Source: an uncultured Litoreibacter sp.
GTDB lineage: Bacteria; Pseudomonadota; Alphaproteobacteria; Rhodobacterales; Rhodobacteraceae
Direction: 5' to 3'
Assembly (NCBI GenBank): GCA_947501685.1
Contig: CANMWQ010000007.1
Coordinates: 1 to 64,000 of the forward strand
DNA length: 64,000 nucleotides
Part shown: positions 17,235-26,890 of the stretch, piece after piece
How positions within the stretch are numbered: the first letter of the stretch is position 1
How the letters are laid out: each line of letters opens with the position of its first letter
Program-made: the position numbers and the translations under genes
Notes under the pieces: model-generated
Seen by the model: the letters and a program-made list of their open reading frames with translations, nothing else
Databases searched by the model: none
Told to the model about the DNA's origin: nothing

Positions 17235-18536
17235 TTAGTGAGACGTTTTGAGCTTGCGCTCAAGATACATCGAGTAACGGGACATGCCGAAGCAGATGAC
17301 GAAGAACAGCAATGCGATGAAGCCATACAGCTCCCAGAGCACACCAATCCAGTCACTGTCAGCGCGGATGGCCGTGGCCAGCCCAATCGGATCAAGCAGC
17401 CCGATGATCGACACCAGCGTGGTATCTTTGAAAAGCCCGATGAAGGTGGACACGATGCCCGGAATCGAGATTTTCAACGCCTGCGGCATGATGATCAACC
17501 GCTGCGCCTGCCAGTAGTTGAGACCAAGGCTGTCGCCGCCCTCGTACTGACCCTTTGGCAAAGCCGCCAGACCACCCCGGATCACCTCCGCCATATAGGC
17601 CGCGGAGAACAGCGTCACCATGATGATCACCCGCAGGATAATATCAAAGCTGGTGCCCGGTGGCAGGAAGATATTGAGCAATGTCGAGGCCACGAAAAGC
17701 AGCGTGATCAGTGGAACGCCACGAATAAACTCGATGAAGCCCACGCAGATCGTTTTGACAATGAGCAGGTCCGACTGACGCCCCAAGGCAAGAACAATAC
17801 CAATCGGCAGCGACAGCCCGATGGCCACCACGCCGATGGTAATCGACAAGAGCAACCCACCAAATTCACGCGAGCCGACTGTTTCCAGCGCCAGTGGCAG
17901 CACCGAGGCGAAGGCATTGGCGATCGGCGAGGCCAAGAACAGCCACCAGATGACCGCCGCCGCGACGGCCCCCACCATGGAGCCAAGCGAGCCAATCAGA
18001 TCTTCGCCGAAACGGACGATCAGATAGGCGATGACAAAGCCCAACGCGACCATGACCGGCAACCAGATAGTGCCGCCCCAAAGCAGCCATGGCATCAGGA
18101 ACGGGTAGATCGCGGACAGCCACAGCACCTTGCGGGGCACGGCAGTGAACAGGATCGGCGCAATCGCCACAATCAGCAGCACAAGGGCCAGAATTGGCCG
18201 CCAGCGCTCCTCCTGAGGGTAGAAGCCGAACAGGATTTGCTCCCACCGTTCACGGATCACACCCCAGCAGGCCGACCCGTGATCCGTACCCGTCATTTCG
18301 CGACATTCTCTGAGCGAGGTCGCACTCCATGTATTGCTGAACATCCAAGGCAGCAGGATCGACAGGATCAGGTAGATGAAGGCCAGCGACAACAGCGTGA
18401 TGATCGTGTTGATCGGGCCAGAGAACAGGTTCTCCCGCGCCCAGGCAATGGGCCCGATGGACGTGATCGGCGGTGCCTTCTCCGGCAGCATTTCGGTGCG
18501 GACGAAAGAGACGGTTTTTGCGTGTGTGTCACTCAT
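17235..18536 (-). CDS. aapM: General L-amino acid ABC transporter permease AapM
   Basis: 433 residues from ATG 18536, directly after the aapQ stop with GGAGCG upstream. Multiple membrane segments include an enlarged N-terminal part typical of AapM/BztC, and a C-terminal permease core with [13 protein letters not shown] and the EAA-type loop [23 protein letters not shown] that contacts AapP. It forms the inner-membrane channel with AapQ. Confidence 0.94.
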   Translation of the reverse strand: MSDTHAKTVSFVRTEMLPEKAPPITSIGPIAWARENLFSGPINTIITLLSLAFIYLILSILLPWMFSNTWSATSLRECREMTGTDHGSACWGVIRERWEQILFGFYPQEERWRPILALVLLIVAIAPILFTAVPRKVLWLSAIYPFLMPWLLWGGTIWLPVMVALGFVIAYLIVRFGEDLIGSLGSMVGAVAAAVIWWLFLASPIANAFASVLPLALETVGSREFGGLLLSITIGVVAIGLSLPIGIVLALGRQSDLLIVKTICVGFIEFIRGVPLITLLFVASTLLNIFLPPGTSFDIILRVIIMVTLFSAAYMAEVIRGGLAALPKGQYEGGDSLGLNYWQAQRLIIMPQALKISIPGIVSTFIGLFKDTTLVSIIGLLDPIGLATAIRADSDWIGVLWELYGFIALLFFVICFGMSRYSMYLERKLKTSH

Positions 18537-18537
18537 C

Positions 18538-19767
18538 TTAGCGCTCCGACAATTGCATACGGGAGTTGTAGACATTCATCACCGTGGAGATGATCAGCGA
18601 GATCGTCAGGTAGATCAGCATGCCCAAAAGCAGCGTCTCCAACTCGCGGCCTGTCTGGTTGAGCGAGATGCCCATCAGCGTGCCCGTGATGTCCATATAG
18701 CCCACCGCGATGGCCAGCGACGAGTTCTTGGTCAGGTTCAGATATTGCGAGATCAGCGGCGGGATGATGACCCGCAATGCTTGCGGCAGAACCACGAGGC
18801 TCATGATCCGGTTGGGACGAAGGCCCAATGCGCCGGCGGCCTCCGATTGACCTTTGGCGATGGCCATGATGCCGGAGCGCACGTTCTCCGCGATGAAGGC
18901 GGCCGTGTAGAATGACAGCGCCAGCCACAGCGCGATCAGCGAGTTGCGCAAATGCAGCCCGCCCTTAAAGTTGAAGCCCTTCAGCTCAGGTGAGGTCCAT
19001 TGCAGGCCCAGAACCAAAAGCAAAATCGCCATCGGCACGAACAGAATGCCCAGTTGCAGATACCACGTTGTCGGACGCACGCCGGTGGCGTTTTGCGTCG
19101 CGGTCGCGGATTTGCGCACATAGCGGACCCCCAGAACACTGGCCACAAACACCCCGATCACCAGCCACCATGCCACAGAAGAGCTGACCAGCTCCGTGGT
19201 GAAAGACGGCGCAGGCATGAAGATGCCGCGGTTGGTGATCGCCACGCTGTTGAGGATCATGGAGGCAGACGGCGTGTCTCCTCGGAAGGCGTTGGGTGCA
19301 GGCAAGGTTTCAATCAGGATGGCCATGGCCAGCACGATCCAGAGCAGCACCGGCACGTTGCGGAACATCTCCACATAGACGGTCATGATGCGCGCCACGA
19401 TCCAGTTCTTGGACAGGCGCAGCACCCCGATGGCAACGCCGAGGACGGTCGCAAGGATGCAGCCCAGAAATGCGATGACCAGCGTGTTCAGCACGCCCAC
19501 CATGGCGGCGCGGAAATGCGAGGATTGCGAGTTATATTCGATCAGGCGCTGGTTGATGTCGTAGCCAGCGGGCTCTCCGAGGAAACGGAAGCTGGGCTCC
19601 TTGCCCAGATCAGACAGGTTTTGCGCCGTGTTCCCGATGAGCCACCACACAAAGGCCGAGAAGCCCAACAACGCGATCACCTGAATGGTCATCGAGCGGT
19701 AGCGGGTATCGTAGAGCAGCATGGAAAGCCGGAAGGAATCCTTCGGCGGATCGGTGAGTGTCGTCAT
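18538..19767 (-). CDS. aapQ: General L-amino acid ABC transporter permease AapQ
   Basis: 409 residues from ATG 19767 (GGGGA upstream). It has about eight membrane segments. EMFRNVPVLLWIVL and the EAA loop FIAENVRSGIMAIAKGQSEAAGALGL are the conserved PAAT permease signatures, separated by the large insertion characteristic of AapQ/BztB. It pairs with AapM. It is separated from aapJ by a hairpin that probably reduces its expression relative to the binding protein. Confidence 0.94.
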   Translation of the reverse strand: MTTLTDPPKDSFRLSMLLYDTRYRSMTIQVIALLGFSAFVWWLIGNTAQNLSDLGKEPSFRFLGEPAGYDINQRLIEYNSQSSHFRAAMVGVLNTLVIAFLGCILATVLGVAIGVLRLSKNWIVARIMTVYVEMFRNVPVLLWIVLAMAILIETLPAPNAFRGDTPSASMILNSVAITNRGIFMPAPSFTTELVSSSVAWWLVIGVFVASVLGVRYVRKSATATQNATGVRPTTWYLQLGILFVPMAILLLVLGLQWTSPELKGFNFKGGLHLRNSLIALWLALSFYTAAFIAENVRSGIMAIAKGQSEAAGALGLRPNRIMSLVVLPQALRVIIPPLISQYLNLTKNSSLAIAVGYMDITGTLMGISLNQTGRELETLLLGMLIYLTISLIISTVMNVYNSRMQLSER

Positions 19768-19866
19768 CGTGGACGTCCCCTGTCTTGTCAGGCCCATTTA
19801 CATGACGCGTCGTTGCGCGTGGCGGCCTGCTTCTGGTCGGCTGTCGTAGGTCGTAAGGCAGATAAG

Positions 19867-19896
19867 AAAAGGGCGCGGGGTGAACCGCGCCCTTTT
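19867..19896 (-). terminator. Hairpin between aapJ and aapQ (attenuating terminator)
   Basis: AAAAGGGCGCGG pairs perfectly with CCGCGCCCTTTT over 12 bp with a 6-nt loop, followed by TTTTCTT on the minus strand. Its position after the binding-protein gene fits partial termination or 3'-end protection, giving excess AapJ. Confidence 0.75.
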
Positions 19897-19907
19897 CCGT
19901 AAAGTTC

Positions 19908-20927
19908 TTAGCGGAACGGTGGGGAGTACATCAGGCCACCGGCTGTCCACTGCGCGTTCAAACCACGTGCAAGGCCGATAGGTGTGTTCTCACCGATGTG
20001 ACGCTCGAAGCTTTCGCCGAAGTTACCACCAGCGGAGATGGCACGAACAGCCCACTGAGCGTCGAGGCCCATCATCTCGCCAAGGTTGCCTTCGGTGCCC
20101 AGCAGACGGTTGATCTCTGGGTTGTCGGTTGGGGCTGCGGACAGCTCACCGATATTGGCAGAAGTCACACCCAGCTCTTCAGCTGCGATCAGAGCGTTCA
20201 GAGTCCAGCGCACGATGTCGCCCCACTCATTGTCGCCGTGACGCACCAATGGGCCCAGCGGCTCTTTGGAGATGATCTCTGGCAGGATCACATGCGCAGA
20301 TGTGTCAGCGAAGGACGAGCGCACGGAGGCCAGCGCGGAGCTGTCTGTTGTGTAAACGTCGCATGCGCCAGCAAGGTACTGCTGCTGAGCTTCGGTCTGT
20401 GTTTCGATTGGCACAGGCTCGTAGGACATGTTGTTGACGCGGAAGTAGTCAGCAAGGTTCAGCTCGGTTGTTGTACCGGTCTGAATGCAGACGGTTGCGC
20501 CGTCCAGCTCGGTTGCCGATGTGACACCCAGCTCTTTTGGAACCATGAAGCCTTGGCCGTCATAGTAGTTCACACCAACGAATTCGAACTTCAGGTCGAC
20601 GTCGCGGCTGAAGGTCCATGTTGTCACGCGGGACAGCATGTCGACCTCGCCGGAAGCCAGCGCGGTGAAGCGCGTCTTGCCGGTTGTCGGGACGAACTCA
20701 ACGGCTTTCGCATCGTTCAGTACAGCGGCGGCAACGGCGCGACAGACGTCGACGTCAAAGCCTTCCCACTCACCGTCAGCATTTGGGGCTTCAAAGCCCG
20801 GAACGCCTGTGGAGACGCCGCAGTTCAATGTGCCGCGTGCTTTGACTTCGTCAAGCGTAGCAGCCGGAGCAGCAGCGGCGGCAAGGCCAGCAACTGTAAG
20901 AGCCCCGATAAAGACTGATTTTTTCAT
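19908..20927 (-). CDS. aapJ: Periplasmic L-amino acid-binding protein
   Basis: 339 residues from ATG 20927 (GAAGAGG upstream). The signal peptide runs MKKSVFIGALTVAGLAAAAA with cleavage near AAPAA. The mature protein starts with TLDEVKARGTLNCGVSTGVPGF, typical of AapJ/BztA, and keeps WEGFDVDVCRAVAAAVL and FTALASGEVDML. It is the substrate receptor of the AapQMP importer. First gene of the operon, with a candidate promoter at 21025-21055. Confidence 0.95.
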   Translation of the reverse strand: MKKSVFIGALTVAGLAAAAAPAATLDEVKARGTLNCGVSTGVPGFEAPNADGEWEGFDVDVCRAVAAAVLNDAKAVEFVPTTGKTRFTALASGEVDMLSRVTTWTFSRDVDLKFEFVGVNYYDGQGFMVPKELGVTSATELDGATVCIQTGTTTELNLADYFRVNNMSYEPVPIETQTEAQQQYLAGACDVYTTDSSALASVRSSFADTSAHVILPEIISKEPLGPLVRHGDNEWGDIVRWTLNALIAAEELGVTSANIGELSAAPTDNPEINRLLGTEGNLGEMMGLDAQWAVRAISAGGNFGESFERHIGENTPIGLARGLNAQWTAGGLMYSPPFR

Positions 20928-21024
20928 GTTTACCTCTTCCTGATGGGCCACCCACTCTTGGGTGGCTGTAGTGCGACCATTTACGCCGGCCGTGTTTGTT
21001 CGGGAGGATCCCCCTAATGGTCGC

Positions 21025-21055
21025 AGATAAGGCCAAAACTTGAACCCTACGTCAA
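21025..21055 (-). promoter_or_regulatory. Candidate promoter of aapJQMP
   Basis: On the minus strand TTGACG (21050-21055) and TTATCT (21025-21030) are separated by 19 nt, about 100 nt before aapJ. The long spacer makes it tentative. Confidence 0.35.
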
Positions 21056-21167
21056 GTTGATAAGGCTAACGGACGTAGGGGAAATCTAAAGTTTTTTCGT
21101 CGTTTCAGAGGGGATTTTTGCGATTTGCTTCACAATCAACCGCGTTTCGGATGGAATTGACACGAAT

Positions 21168-21875
21168 TCACCCACATAGCCGAAAGAAACGGTCCGCATG
21201 CAGGAACGCATCACGTTTTGCAGCCGCCATTTTCTCGGCCTCCTCGTCATAGCCCCATTGATCCGCCTGCCACGTCTCATCGATTCGGCTGACCTCCCAC
21301 AGATCGGCGGCGGGCGCATAGTTTTCGGTCACCGCGACCCCAATTATCAGCGAGCCCGACAGCGACACCAGATCGTGGAACGCCGTCAGCCGGTAGGCAT
21401 CAAACCCATGCACCCGCTGGCGGAGCGACTGCATGCTGCCCGCAGGCTGCTCGGCATGCATGACGCCGACATAGACCTGCAACGGGGTCTTCAAAGCGGT
21501 GGCCGACCAATCGACCAGCGGGTCCCAGCCCTTGTTCTGCCGCTCCACCAGCCCGCGCGGGTCGCTGGCGCGGTAGCAGATCAGGTCGCTGTCGCCGTAA
21601 GCCGCCAGCATATCCGCCACCTCCGCATGCTGCGGCGTGACCTTATCGGTGGCCGCATTGGCCGCGCGGGTAAACGGCATGGAGAGCGGGTCAATCTTGC
21701 CCTCCTGCGCCTCCCACTCGGCCGCCACCGCCTCGGCCATGCCGCGCGTCGGCAGGGTCAGCGCAGACTTCAAAGGCGTGCGCACATGCCGCCCGTCCAG
21801 CGTCACGGTGAACCCGCCCTCAACCTCGGCAATTGCGGTGTCGGTCCAAAACCTTTTGGCGGCCCAATCTGTCAT
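21168..21875 (-). CDS. ATP12-family F1-ATPase assembly chaperone
   Basis: 235 residues. The opening AAKRFWTDTAIAEVEGGFTVTLDGRHVRTPLKSAL and PLSMPFTRAANAATDKV...YGDSDLICYRA are hallmarks of the ATP12 family, which in mitochondria binds the F1 alpha subunit during ATP synthase assembly. A similar role is inferred in alphaproteobacteria. The start overlaps the stop of the HAD gene by 4 nt. Confidence 0.92.
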   Translation of the reverse strand: MTDWAAKRFWTDTAIAEVEGGFTVTLDGRHVRTPLKSALTLPTRGMAEAVAAEWEAQEGKIDPLSMPFTRAANAATDKVTPQHAEVADMLAAYGDSDLICYRASDPRGLVERQNKGWDPLVDWSATALKTPLQVYVGVMHAEQPAGSMQSLRQRVHGFDAYRLTAFHDLVSLSGSLIIGVAVTENYAPAADLWEVSRIDETWQADQWGYDEEAEKMAAAKRDAFLHADRFFRLCG

Positions 21876-22552
21876 AGCGGCAGGCCCAATAGCTGACTTA
21901 CAGCCGCATCAAGCGCCGCGAAATCGTCAATCATGATGTCTGTATGCGGCGCCAGATCGACCGCGTCGTGATAGCCCCACCGCACCGCGATTGTGTGGAA
22001 CCCCGCGTTGCGGCCCATCTCCATGTCAAACGTCGTGTCGCCCACGATCACTGCGTTATGCGGCTTGACCCCGGTGTCATATAGGCACTGTTCCAGCATC
22101 GAAGGGTGCGGCTTTGATGGGTGGTTGTCGGCCACCTGGCTTGTCACGAACAGCCCTTCGAGCCCATGCACCCCCATCATCCGCACCAGCCCGCGCCGGG
22201 ATTTCCCCGTGGCCACGCCAAGCAGCAACTCGTCCCGGGCGTGCAGCCGGTCCAACGCGGCGCGCGCGCCTGCAAACATCGGCGCGTCCTGCCGCACCTC
22301 CGCAGTCTCGGAGCGGTTGAAACTGTTCTTATAGGCCTCGACCACCTCCATCAGCGCGGCGTCATCCAGCGAGGGGTCCAGCTGGCGCATCGCCTCGGGC
22401 AAAGACAGCCCAATGATCGAACGCACGGCGGCCTCGTCAGGTGGAATATGGCCGCAGCTGTCAAAGGCGGTTTTCATCGCACCTTTGATATGCGCAAGGC
22501 TGTCGATCAGCGTGCCGTCGACGTCGAACACGACCAGTTTCAGCTCTGCCAT
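21872..22552 (-). CDS. HAD-superfamily (Gph-like) phosphatase
   Basis: 226 residues of HAD subfamily IA. Nucleophile motif FDVDGTLIDS (D10, D12), motif II in GVATGKSRRG, conserved Lys in HPSKPHPSM and acidic motif VIGDTTFDMEMGRNAG are present, with a helical cap between. It resembles phosphoglycolate phosphatase but the substrate cannot be fixed from sequence. It overlaps both neighbours in a tight operon (crcB, pseudouridine synthase, this gene, ATP12). Confidence 0.9.
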   Translation of the reverse strand: MAELKLVVFDVDGTLIDSLAHIKGAMKTAFDSCGHIPPDEAAVRSIIGLSLPEAMRQLDPSLDDAALMEVVEAYKNSFNRSETAEVRQDAPMFAGARAALDRLHARDELLLGVATGKSRRGLVRMMGVHGLEGLFVTSQVADNHPSKPHPSMLEQCLYDTGVKPHNAVIVGDTTFDMEMGRNAGFHTIAVRWGYHDAVDLAPHTDIMIDDFAALDAAVSQLLGLPL

Positions 22553-23595
22553 TGCTCGCTCGCATCAAACGGATCATTGGGCGCGTCCTTCTCGGTCCAG
22601 CCGAAATAATCCCATGTCGATTGCATGTGCTTAGGCAGCTTGGCCTCGACATGCAGCTCGGAGCCGTTGGGATGCTGGATCGTCAGGCTGCGCGAATGCA
22701 GGTGCATCTTCTTGGAGACCTCTTCGCCCAGCTCAGCCCCCCAGCCATCGCCCAGATTTTCCTGACCCGAACCGCCATATTTGCCGTCACCGACAATGGG
22801 ATGACCCATCTCCGCCATATGCGCGCGCAGCTGATGGGTCCGGCCCGTGACAGGCACCAGCGCCAGCCAGGAGGCGCGCTGACCGAGAAAGCAAAGCGTC
22901 GCGTAATCGGTATGCGCGCGCTTGGCGCCATAGGTGGCATCGACATCTTTGGGGTGGATCGCGTGCATCTTCTCGCCCTCCCCCTTGGCCCCGTGGCCGG
23001 GCGCTTTGACGAGCCCAAACTTGACGGTGCCGATCTTGGGGTAGGGCACGCCTCCGACCAACGCCCAGTAAATCTTGCGCGTCCGGTGATCACGAAACGC
23101 CTTGGTTAAATGGCTGGCCGCCGCCTGTGTGCGGGCCAGCAGCAAGACGCCGGACGTGTCCTTATCGAGACGGTGCACCAGACGGGGCTGCTCGTGTTTG
23201 CCGTATTGCAACGCGGGCAGCATGCCATCAACATGGCGGGTGGTTTTGGAGCCGCCCTGCACCGCCAGCCCCGCCGGTTTATTGATCACGATCACGTCGT
23301 CATCCATGTGGATGACGCAATCCTGGATCAACTTGGCGTCGGCCTTGGTCACAAAGGGCACGGCGCGCTCGGCCTCCACCTGATCCTGACTGGGCAAGGG
23401 AGGCACGCGCACGGTCTGGCCGGGGCCTACGCGGGTGTTGGATTTCACCCGCCCGCCATCAACGCGGATCTCACCCTTGCGACACATCTTTTCGACGCGG
23501 GCCTGGCTGACATGCGGGAAGTGGCGGCGAAACCAGCGGTCCAGCCGCTGCTCGGCCTCGTCGTCACGGACCTCGATATTTTGAACACGACTCAT
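22540..23595 (-). CDS. RluA/RluC-family 23S rRNA pseudouridine synthase
   Basis: 351 residues. An N-terminal S4 RNA-binding domain (about 10-75; QARVEKMCRKGEIRVDGGRV) is followed by the synthase domain with catalytic Asp in HRLDKDTSGVLLLA and the motifs GRTHQLRAHMAEMGHPIVGD. The architecture fits RluC or RluD type enzymes. The target position is not determinable here, although RluC is favoured by the context usual in Rhodobacterales. Confidence 0.9.
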   Translation of the reverse strand: MSRVQNIEVRDDEAEQRLDRWFRRHFPHVSQARVEKMCRKGEIRVDGGRVKSNTRVGPGQTVRVPPLPSQDQVEAERAVPFVTKADAKLIQDCVIHMDDDVIVINKPAGLAVQGGSKTTRHVDGMLPALQYGKHEQPRLVHRLDKDTSGVLLLARTQAAASHLTKAFRDHRTRKIYWALVGGVPYPKIGTVKFGLVKAPGHGAKGEGEKMHAIHPKDVDATYGAKRAHTDYATLCFLGQRASWLALVPVTGRTHQLRAHMAEMGHPIVGDGKYGGSGQENLGDGWGAELGEEVSKKMHLHSRSLTIQHPNGSELHVEAKLPKHMQSTWDYFGWTEKDAPNDPFDASEQWQS

Positions 23596-23969
23596 GCCCA
23601 GATGCCCCTTGCGATGAAAACCCCGGCGATCAGCCCCGCGATGGACAGGACCACGGAGGCACCAACGTAACTGGCCGCGGCGGCGGTCTGGCCGCGCTCG
23701 AACAGCGTGTAAGCCTCCAGCGAGAAGGCCGAAAACGTGGTGAACCCGCCAAGGATGCCAGTCATCACGAAAGGGCTGAGATGCGTGTTGGAGGTCTTGG
23801 CCGCGAAGACCACAAAGAACCCCATCGCAAAGCTGCCAAGGATATTGACGCTGAGCACGCCCAGCGGGAAACCCGGGCCCGTGGCTTTGAGAATGCCCAC
23901 GCCCATAAGGAAGCGCAGCGCGGCCCCGATTGCGCCTCCGGCGGCAACTTGAAGAGTGGTCATGAACAT
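23592..23969 (-). CDS. crcB: Fluoride efflux channel CrcB/Fluc
   Basis: 125 residues with four membrane segments and the family motifs GGAIGAALRF near the start, NILGSFAMGF and TGILGGFTTFSAFSLEA. CrcB (Fluc) forms a dual-topology dimer that exports fluoride. The start could be 23969 or the second ATG (23963). The stop overlaps the start of the pseudouridine synthase. Confidence 0.93.
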   Translation of the reverse strand: MFMTTLQVAAGGAIGAALRFLMGVGILKATGPGFPLGVLSVNILGSFAMGFFVVFAAKTSNTHLSPFVMTGILGGFTTFSAFSLEAYTLFERGQTAAAASYVGASVVLSIAGLIAGVFIARGIWA

Positions 23970-24012
23970 GCGCGTTGCATGTGCCTTTGGGCGTGAGGTG
24001 TCAAGGTTGTAA

Positions 24013-24065
24013 GGGGGCGCTGCCCCCCGCCCTGCGGGCGTCCCCCGGGATATTTTGGAACATGG
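24013..24065. repeat. Dispersed GC-rich palindromic repeat
   Basis: GGGGGCGCTGCCCCC-type palindrome followed by a GCCCTGCGGGC palindrome and CCCCCGGGATATTTTGGAACA. Repeats of this form, ending in GATATTTT, are scattered through intergenic regions of many Roseobacter-group genomes (recollection). The first arm may also act as a terminator of rarA. Confidence 0.5.
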
Positions 24066-24069
24066 AAAT

Positions 24070-25374
24070 TTAGGGGCGCTTTGCGCGCAGCTTGGCGAAA
24101 TAGTCGAGGCGTTTTTTCAACTCGCGCTCATAGCCACGCTCCACAGGGGTGTAGTAGACGCCGCGTTTCATCGTCTCGGGGAAATAGTTTTGCCCCGAGA
24201 ACCCGTCTTCGGCGTCATGGTCGTAGGCGTAGCCATCGCCGTAACCTTGGTCTTTCAACAAGCTGGTGGGCGCGTTCAGGATATGTTTGGGCGGCGGCTC
24301 TGAGCCAGTTGCCTTGGCCGCACGCATCGCGTTTTTATAGGCCGCATAGGCCGCGTTGGATTTGGGGGCGAGGGCGAGATAGATCACCGCCTGGGCCAGG
24401 GCCAGCTCACCCTCAGGAGAGCCGAGCCGCTCGTAGGTCTCCCACGCATCGAGGCAGACCCGGTGCGCGTTCGTGTCGGCAAGGCCGATGTCTTCGACCG
24501 CCATGCGGGTGATGCGGCGGGCCAGATAGCGCGGATCCTCGCCGCCTGTCAGCATGCGGGCAAACCAGTAGAGCGAGGCGTCGGGGTCCGAGCCGCGCAC
24601 CGATTTATGCAAAGCCGAGATCAGGTTGTAATGCGCGTCGCCCGATTTGTCATATTGCGCAGCCCGGCGCATGAGACGTTTGGACAGCCCCTCAGGGTCG
24701 AGCTTGTCTTCGGTCTTCCACGCGGCGATCTGCTCGATCAGATTCAAGAGCGCGCGGCCATCGCCATCGGCCATCTCCAGCAGCGCGGCACGCGCGTCAG
24801 GCGTCAGGGGCAGAGGCTTGTCCAATTCCTGCTCCGCCCGTTGGGCGAGGCGTTCGAGATCGGCGAGGCTGAGCCGTTCCAGCACCAGAACCTGCGCGCG
24901 CGACAGCAAAGCGGCGTTCAGCTCGAAGGAGGGGTTTTCGGTGGTGGCACCCACAAGAAGGATCGTGCCATCCTCCATATGCGGCAGGAACCCGTCCTGC
25001 TGGGCCTTGTTGAAGCGGTGGATTTCGTCGACAAAAAGCAGCGTGCCCTTGCCATTGGCGGCGCGCATCTTGGCGGCCTCGAACACTTTTTTCAGCTCGG
25101 CCACGCCCGAAAAAATCGCGCTGATCTGGACAAAATGCAACGCGCTTTCGCCTGCCAAGAGCCGCGCGATTGTGGTTTTGCCGACGCCGGGCGGGCCCCA
25201 AAAGATCAGCGATCCCAAGGACTTATTGGCCAGCATTACCCCAAGCGGGCTGTCGGGGCCAAGCACCTGTTCCTGACCGATCACCTCGCCCAGAGTTTTG
25301 GGCCTCAGACGATCAGCTAGCGGCTGCATCTTGGCCGGTTGCGCGGGCGTAGCGCTGTCGAACAGATCTGCCAT
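24070..25374 (-). CDS. rarA: Replication-associated recombination protein RarA
   Basis: 434 residues of the AAA+ clamp-loader-like MgsA/RarA family. Walker A GPPGVGKT (60-67), Walker B TLLFVDEIHRFNK, sensor-1 region LLVGATTENPSF, and the C-terminal tetramerisation domain ending with Y.P......GVYYTPVERGYERELKKRLDYF. It acts at stalled replication forks. Its ATG shares one base with the stop of the upstream protease gene. Confidence 0.95.
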   Translation of the reverse strand: MADLFDSATPAQPAKMQPLADRLRPKTLGEVIGQEQVLGPDSPLGVMLANKSLGSLIFWGPPGVGKTTIARLLAGESALHFVQISAIFSGVAELKKVFEAAKMRAANGKGTLLFVDEIHRFNKAQQDGFLPHMEDGTILLVGATTENPSFELNAALLSRAQVLVLERLSLADLERLAQRAEQELDKPLPLTPDARAALLEMADGDGRALLNLIEQIAAWKTEDKLDPEGLSKRLMRRAAQYDKSGDAHYNLISALHKSVRGSDPDASLYWFARMLTGGEDPRYLARRITRMAVEDIGLADTNAHRVCLDAWETYERLGSPEGELALAQAVIYLALAPKSNAAYAAYKNAMRAAKATGSEPPPKHILNAPTSLLKDQGYGDGYAYDHDAEDGFSGQNYFPETMKRGVYYTPVERGYERELKKRLDYFAKLRAKRP

Positions 25375-26753
25375 CAGAAGCGAAAGCGGAACGTAAACGG
25401 GCGTCCTTGGAAAATGCCGTCAAAACTCCAAGAGCGGCCCTCTGCCCCCTCCAGAAGGGCGATGTCGGCGGTTGAGGTCACCGGGTCGCCATTGATCGCG
25501 GTGATGATCGCCCCGACCCTAAGCCCGACCCGGCGCAGGGGGCCTGCGATCTGGGTGACGACCACGCCGGACATGTCGCTGGGCAGGCCAATTTCAATGG
25601 CCAGACGCGGGTTCAGGTTGGCGACGGTCAGCCCGGCCAAACTGCCTTCGCGCAGGGTGCGCGGGTCAGCGGCTGGCACCTCCGGGGCCTCGATCAGCGC
25701 GACCTCCACGCGGCGCTCGGACCCGTCCGAGAGGTAGTGAATGGTCGAGACCTCGCCCACACCGCGCACGGAGAGATGGTGCAGCATTTCGGCGGGCGCA
25801 TTCACCGGCCGCGCGTCCACAGACAGCACAATGTCGCCAGTGCTGAGGCCCGCTTGCGCAAAGGGGCTGAGCGGGTGCAGCGCAGTGATGACCACGCCTT
25901 CGGGCACCGCCAGACCAAAACCTTCGGCCAGATCGCCATCCACCGCCTGCCCGTTCACACCCGCCCAAGGGCGTTTGAACTCGGCATTGCCCGCGCGGGC
26001 CTGTTTGACGAATTGCGCGACCAGATTGGACGGGATGGAGAAGCCGACCCCGTTAGAGCCGCCTGAGCGGGTCAGGATGCGCGTGTTGACGCCAATCAGC
26101 CGCCCCGCAACATCAATCAGCGCGCCGCCGGAATTGCCCGGGTTGATCGCGGCGTCGGTTTGCAGGAAATAGCCGCGCGCATTGCCGGTGGCCACGCCGC
26201 TGCGCGCCAGCCCGGACACAATGCCCGAGGAGACGGTTTGCCCGATGCCGAACGGGTTGCCGATTGCGAGCGCCAGCTCTCCCACCTCGACCTCGTCACT
26301 GTCGCGGAAGGGCAGCCATGGCAGCGGCACGTCACTGTCAATCTTCAGGATCGCGAGATCGCTTTGCTCGTCGGCCAGTAAGATGCGGGCGTCAAACTCG
26401 CGGCGGTCGTTCAGCACCACGCGGATCTCGGTGGCCATGCCGACCACATGGTAGTTGGAGACCACAATGCCGTCTTCCGACAAGATCACGCCTGAGCCCA
26501 GCGAGTTTTGCACCCGTGGCATGGTCTGCTGCATGTCGGGGAAGAACTGGTCAAAGAACGGGTTGCCCATGAAGGGGGTGGCGCGGGCCGCCGTGCGGCG
26601 GTTGGCGAAGATGTTGACCACCGCCGGGGCGGCCTGTTTGACGAGGGGGGCGAAGCTAAGCGAGATCTCCGCCTGGCTATGAGGGACCTGCTGGGCGCTG
26701 GCCGGGGCGCAGAGCGCAGAGACGGCAAGGATGATGGAGAGCAAGAAACGCAT
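25374..26753 (-). CDS. DegP/DegQ-type periplasmic serine protease
   Basis: 459 residues. Signal peptide is 1-20 (cleavage after ASA). The trypsin-like domain carries the triad His in SNYHVVG, Asp in SDLAILK and Ser in NPGNSGGALI. Two PDZ-like regions follow, with VVITALHPLSPFAQAGLSTGDIVLSV in the first and VVVTQIAGPLRRVGLRVGAIITAING in the second. The protein should act in envelope quality control. It is separated from rplQ by the alpha-operon terminator. Confidence 0.93.
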   Translation of the reverse strand: MRFLLSIILAVSALCAPASAQQVPHSQAEISLSFAPLVKQAAPAVVNIFANRRTAARATPFMGNPFFDQFFPDMQQTMPRVQNSLGSGVILSEDGIVVSNYHVVGMATEIRVVLNDRREFDARILLADEQSDLAILKIDSDVPLPWLPFRDSDEVEVGELALAIGNPFGIGQTVSSGIVSGLARSGVATGNARGYFLQTDAAINPGNSGGALIDVAGRLIGVNTRILTRSGGSNGVGFSIPSNLVAQFVKQARAGNAEFKRPWAGVNGQAVDGDLAEGFGLAVPEGVVITALHPLSPFAQAGLSTGDIVLSVDARPVNAPAEMLHHLSVRGVGEVSTIHYLSDGSERRVEVALIEAPEVPAADPRTLREGSLAGLTVANLNPRLAIEIGLPSDMSGVVVTQIAGPLRRVGLRVGAIITAINGDPVTSTADIALLEGAEGRSWSFDGIFQGRPFTFRFRF

Positions 26754-26826
26754 GACAGAAACCTCTTTGACCTACACCTAACATATGCGGCGATCACGCG
26801 GCGAAAACAATGTCGCTACACATGCA

Positions 26827-26854
26827 AAAGCCCCACCTGGCCAGGCGGGGCTTT
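26827..26854 (-). terminator. Intrinsic terminator of the alpha segment (after rplQ)
   Basis: AAAGCCCC..CCTGG/CCAGG..GGGGCTTT, an almost perfect 13-bp stem, followed by TTTTGC on the minus strand. It lies between rplQ and the protease gene. Confidence 0.8.
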
Positions 26855-26890
26855 CAACTCGTCACCGTGAGTGGTCAGGCTTACTCGGTA

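Noticed and set aside
17205-18593. 462-codon plus-strand open frame
   Set aside because: Antisense to aapM, very rich in Arg/Gln/Asp/His, a mirror-frame artefact.
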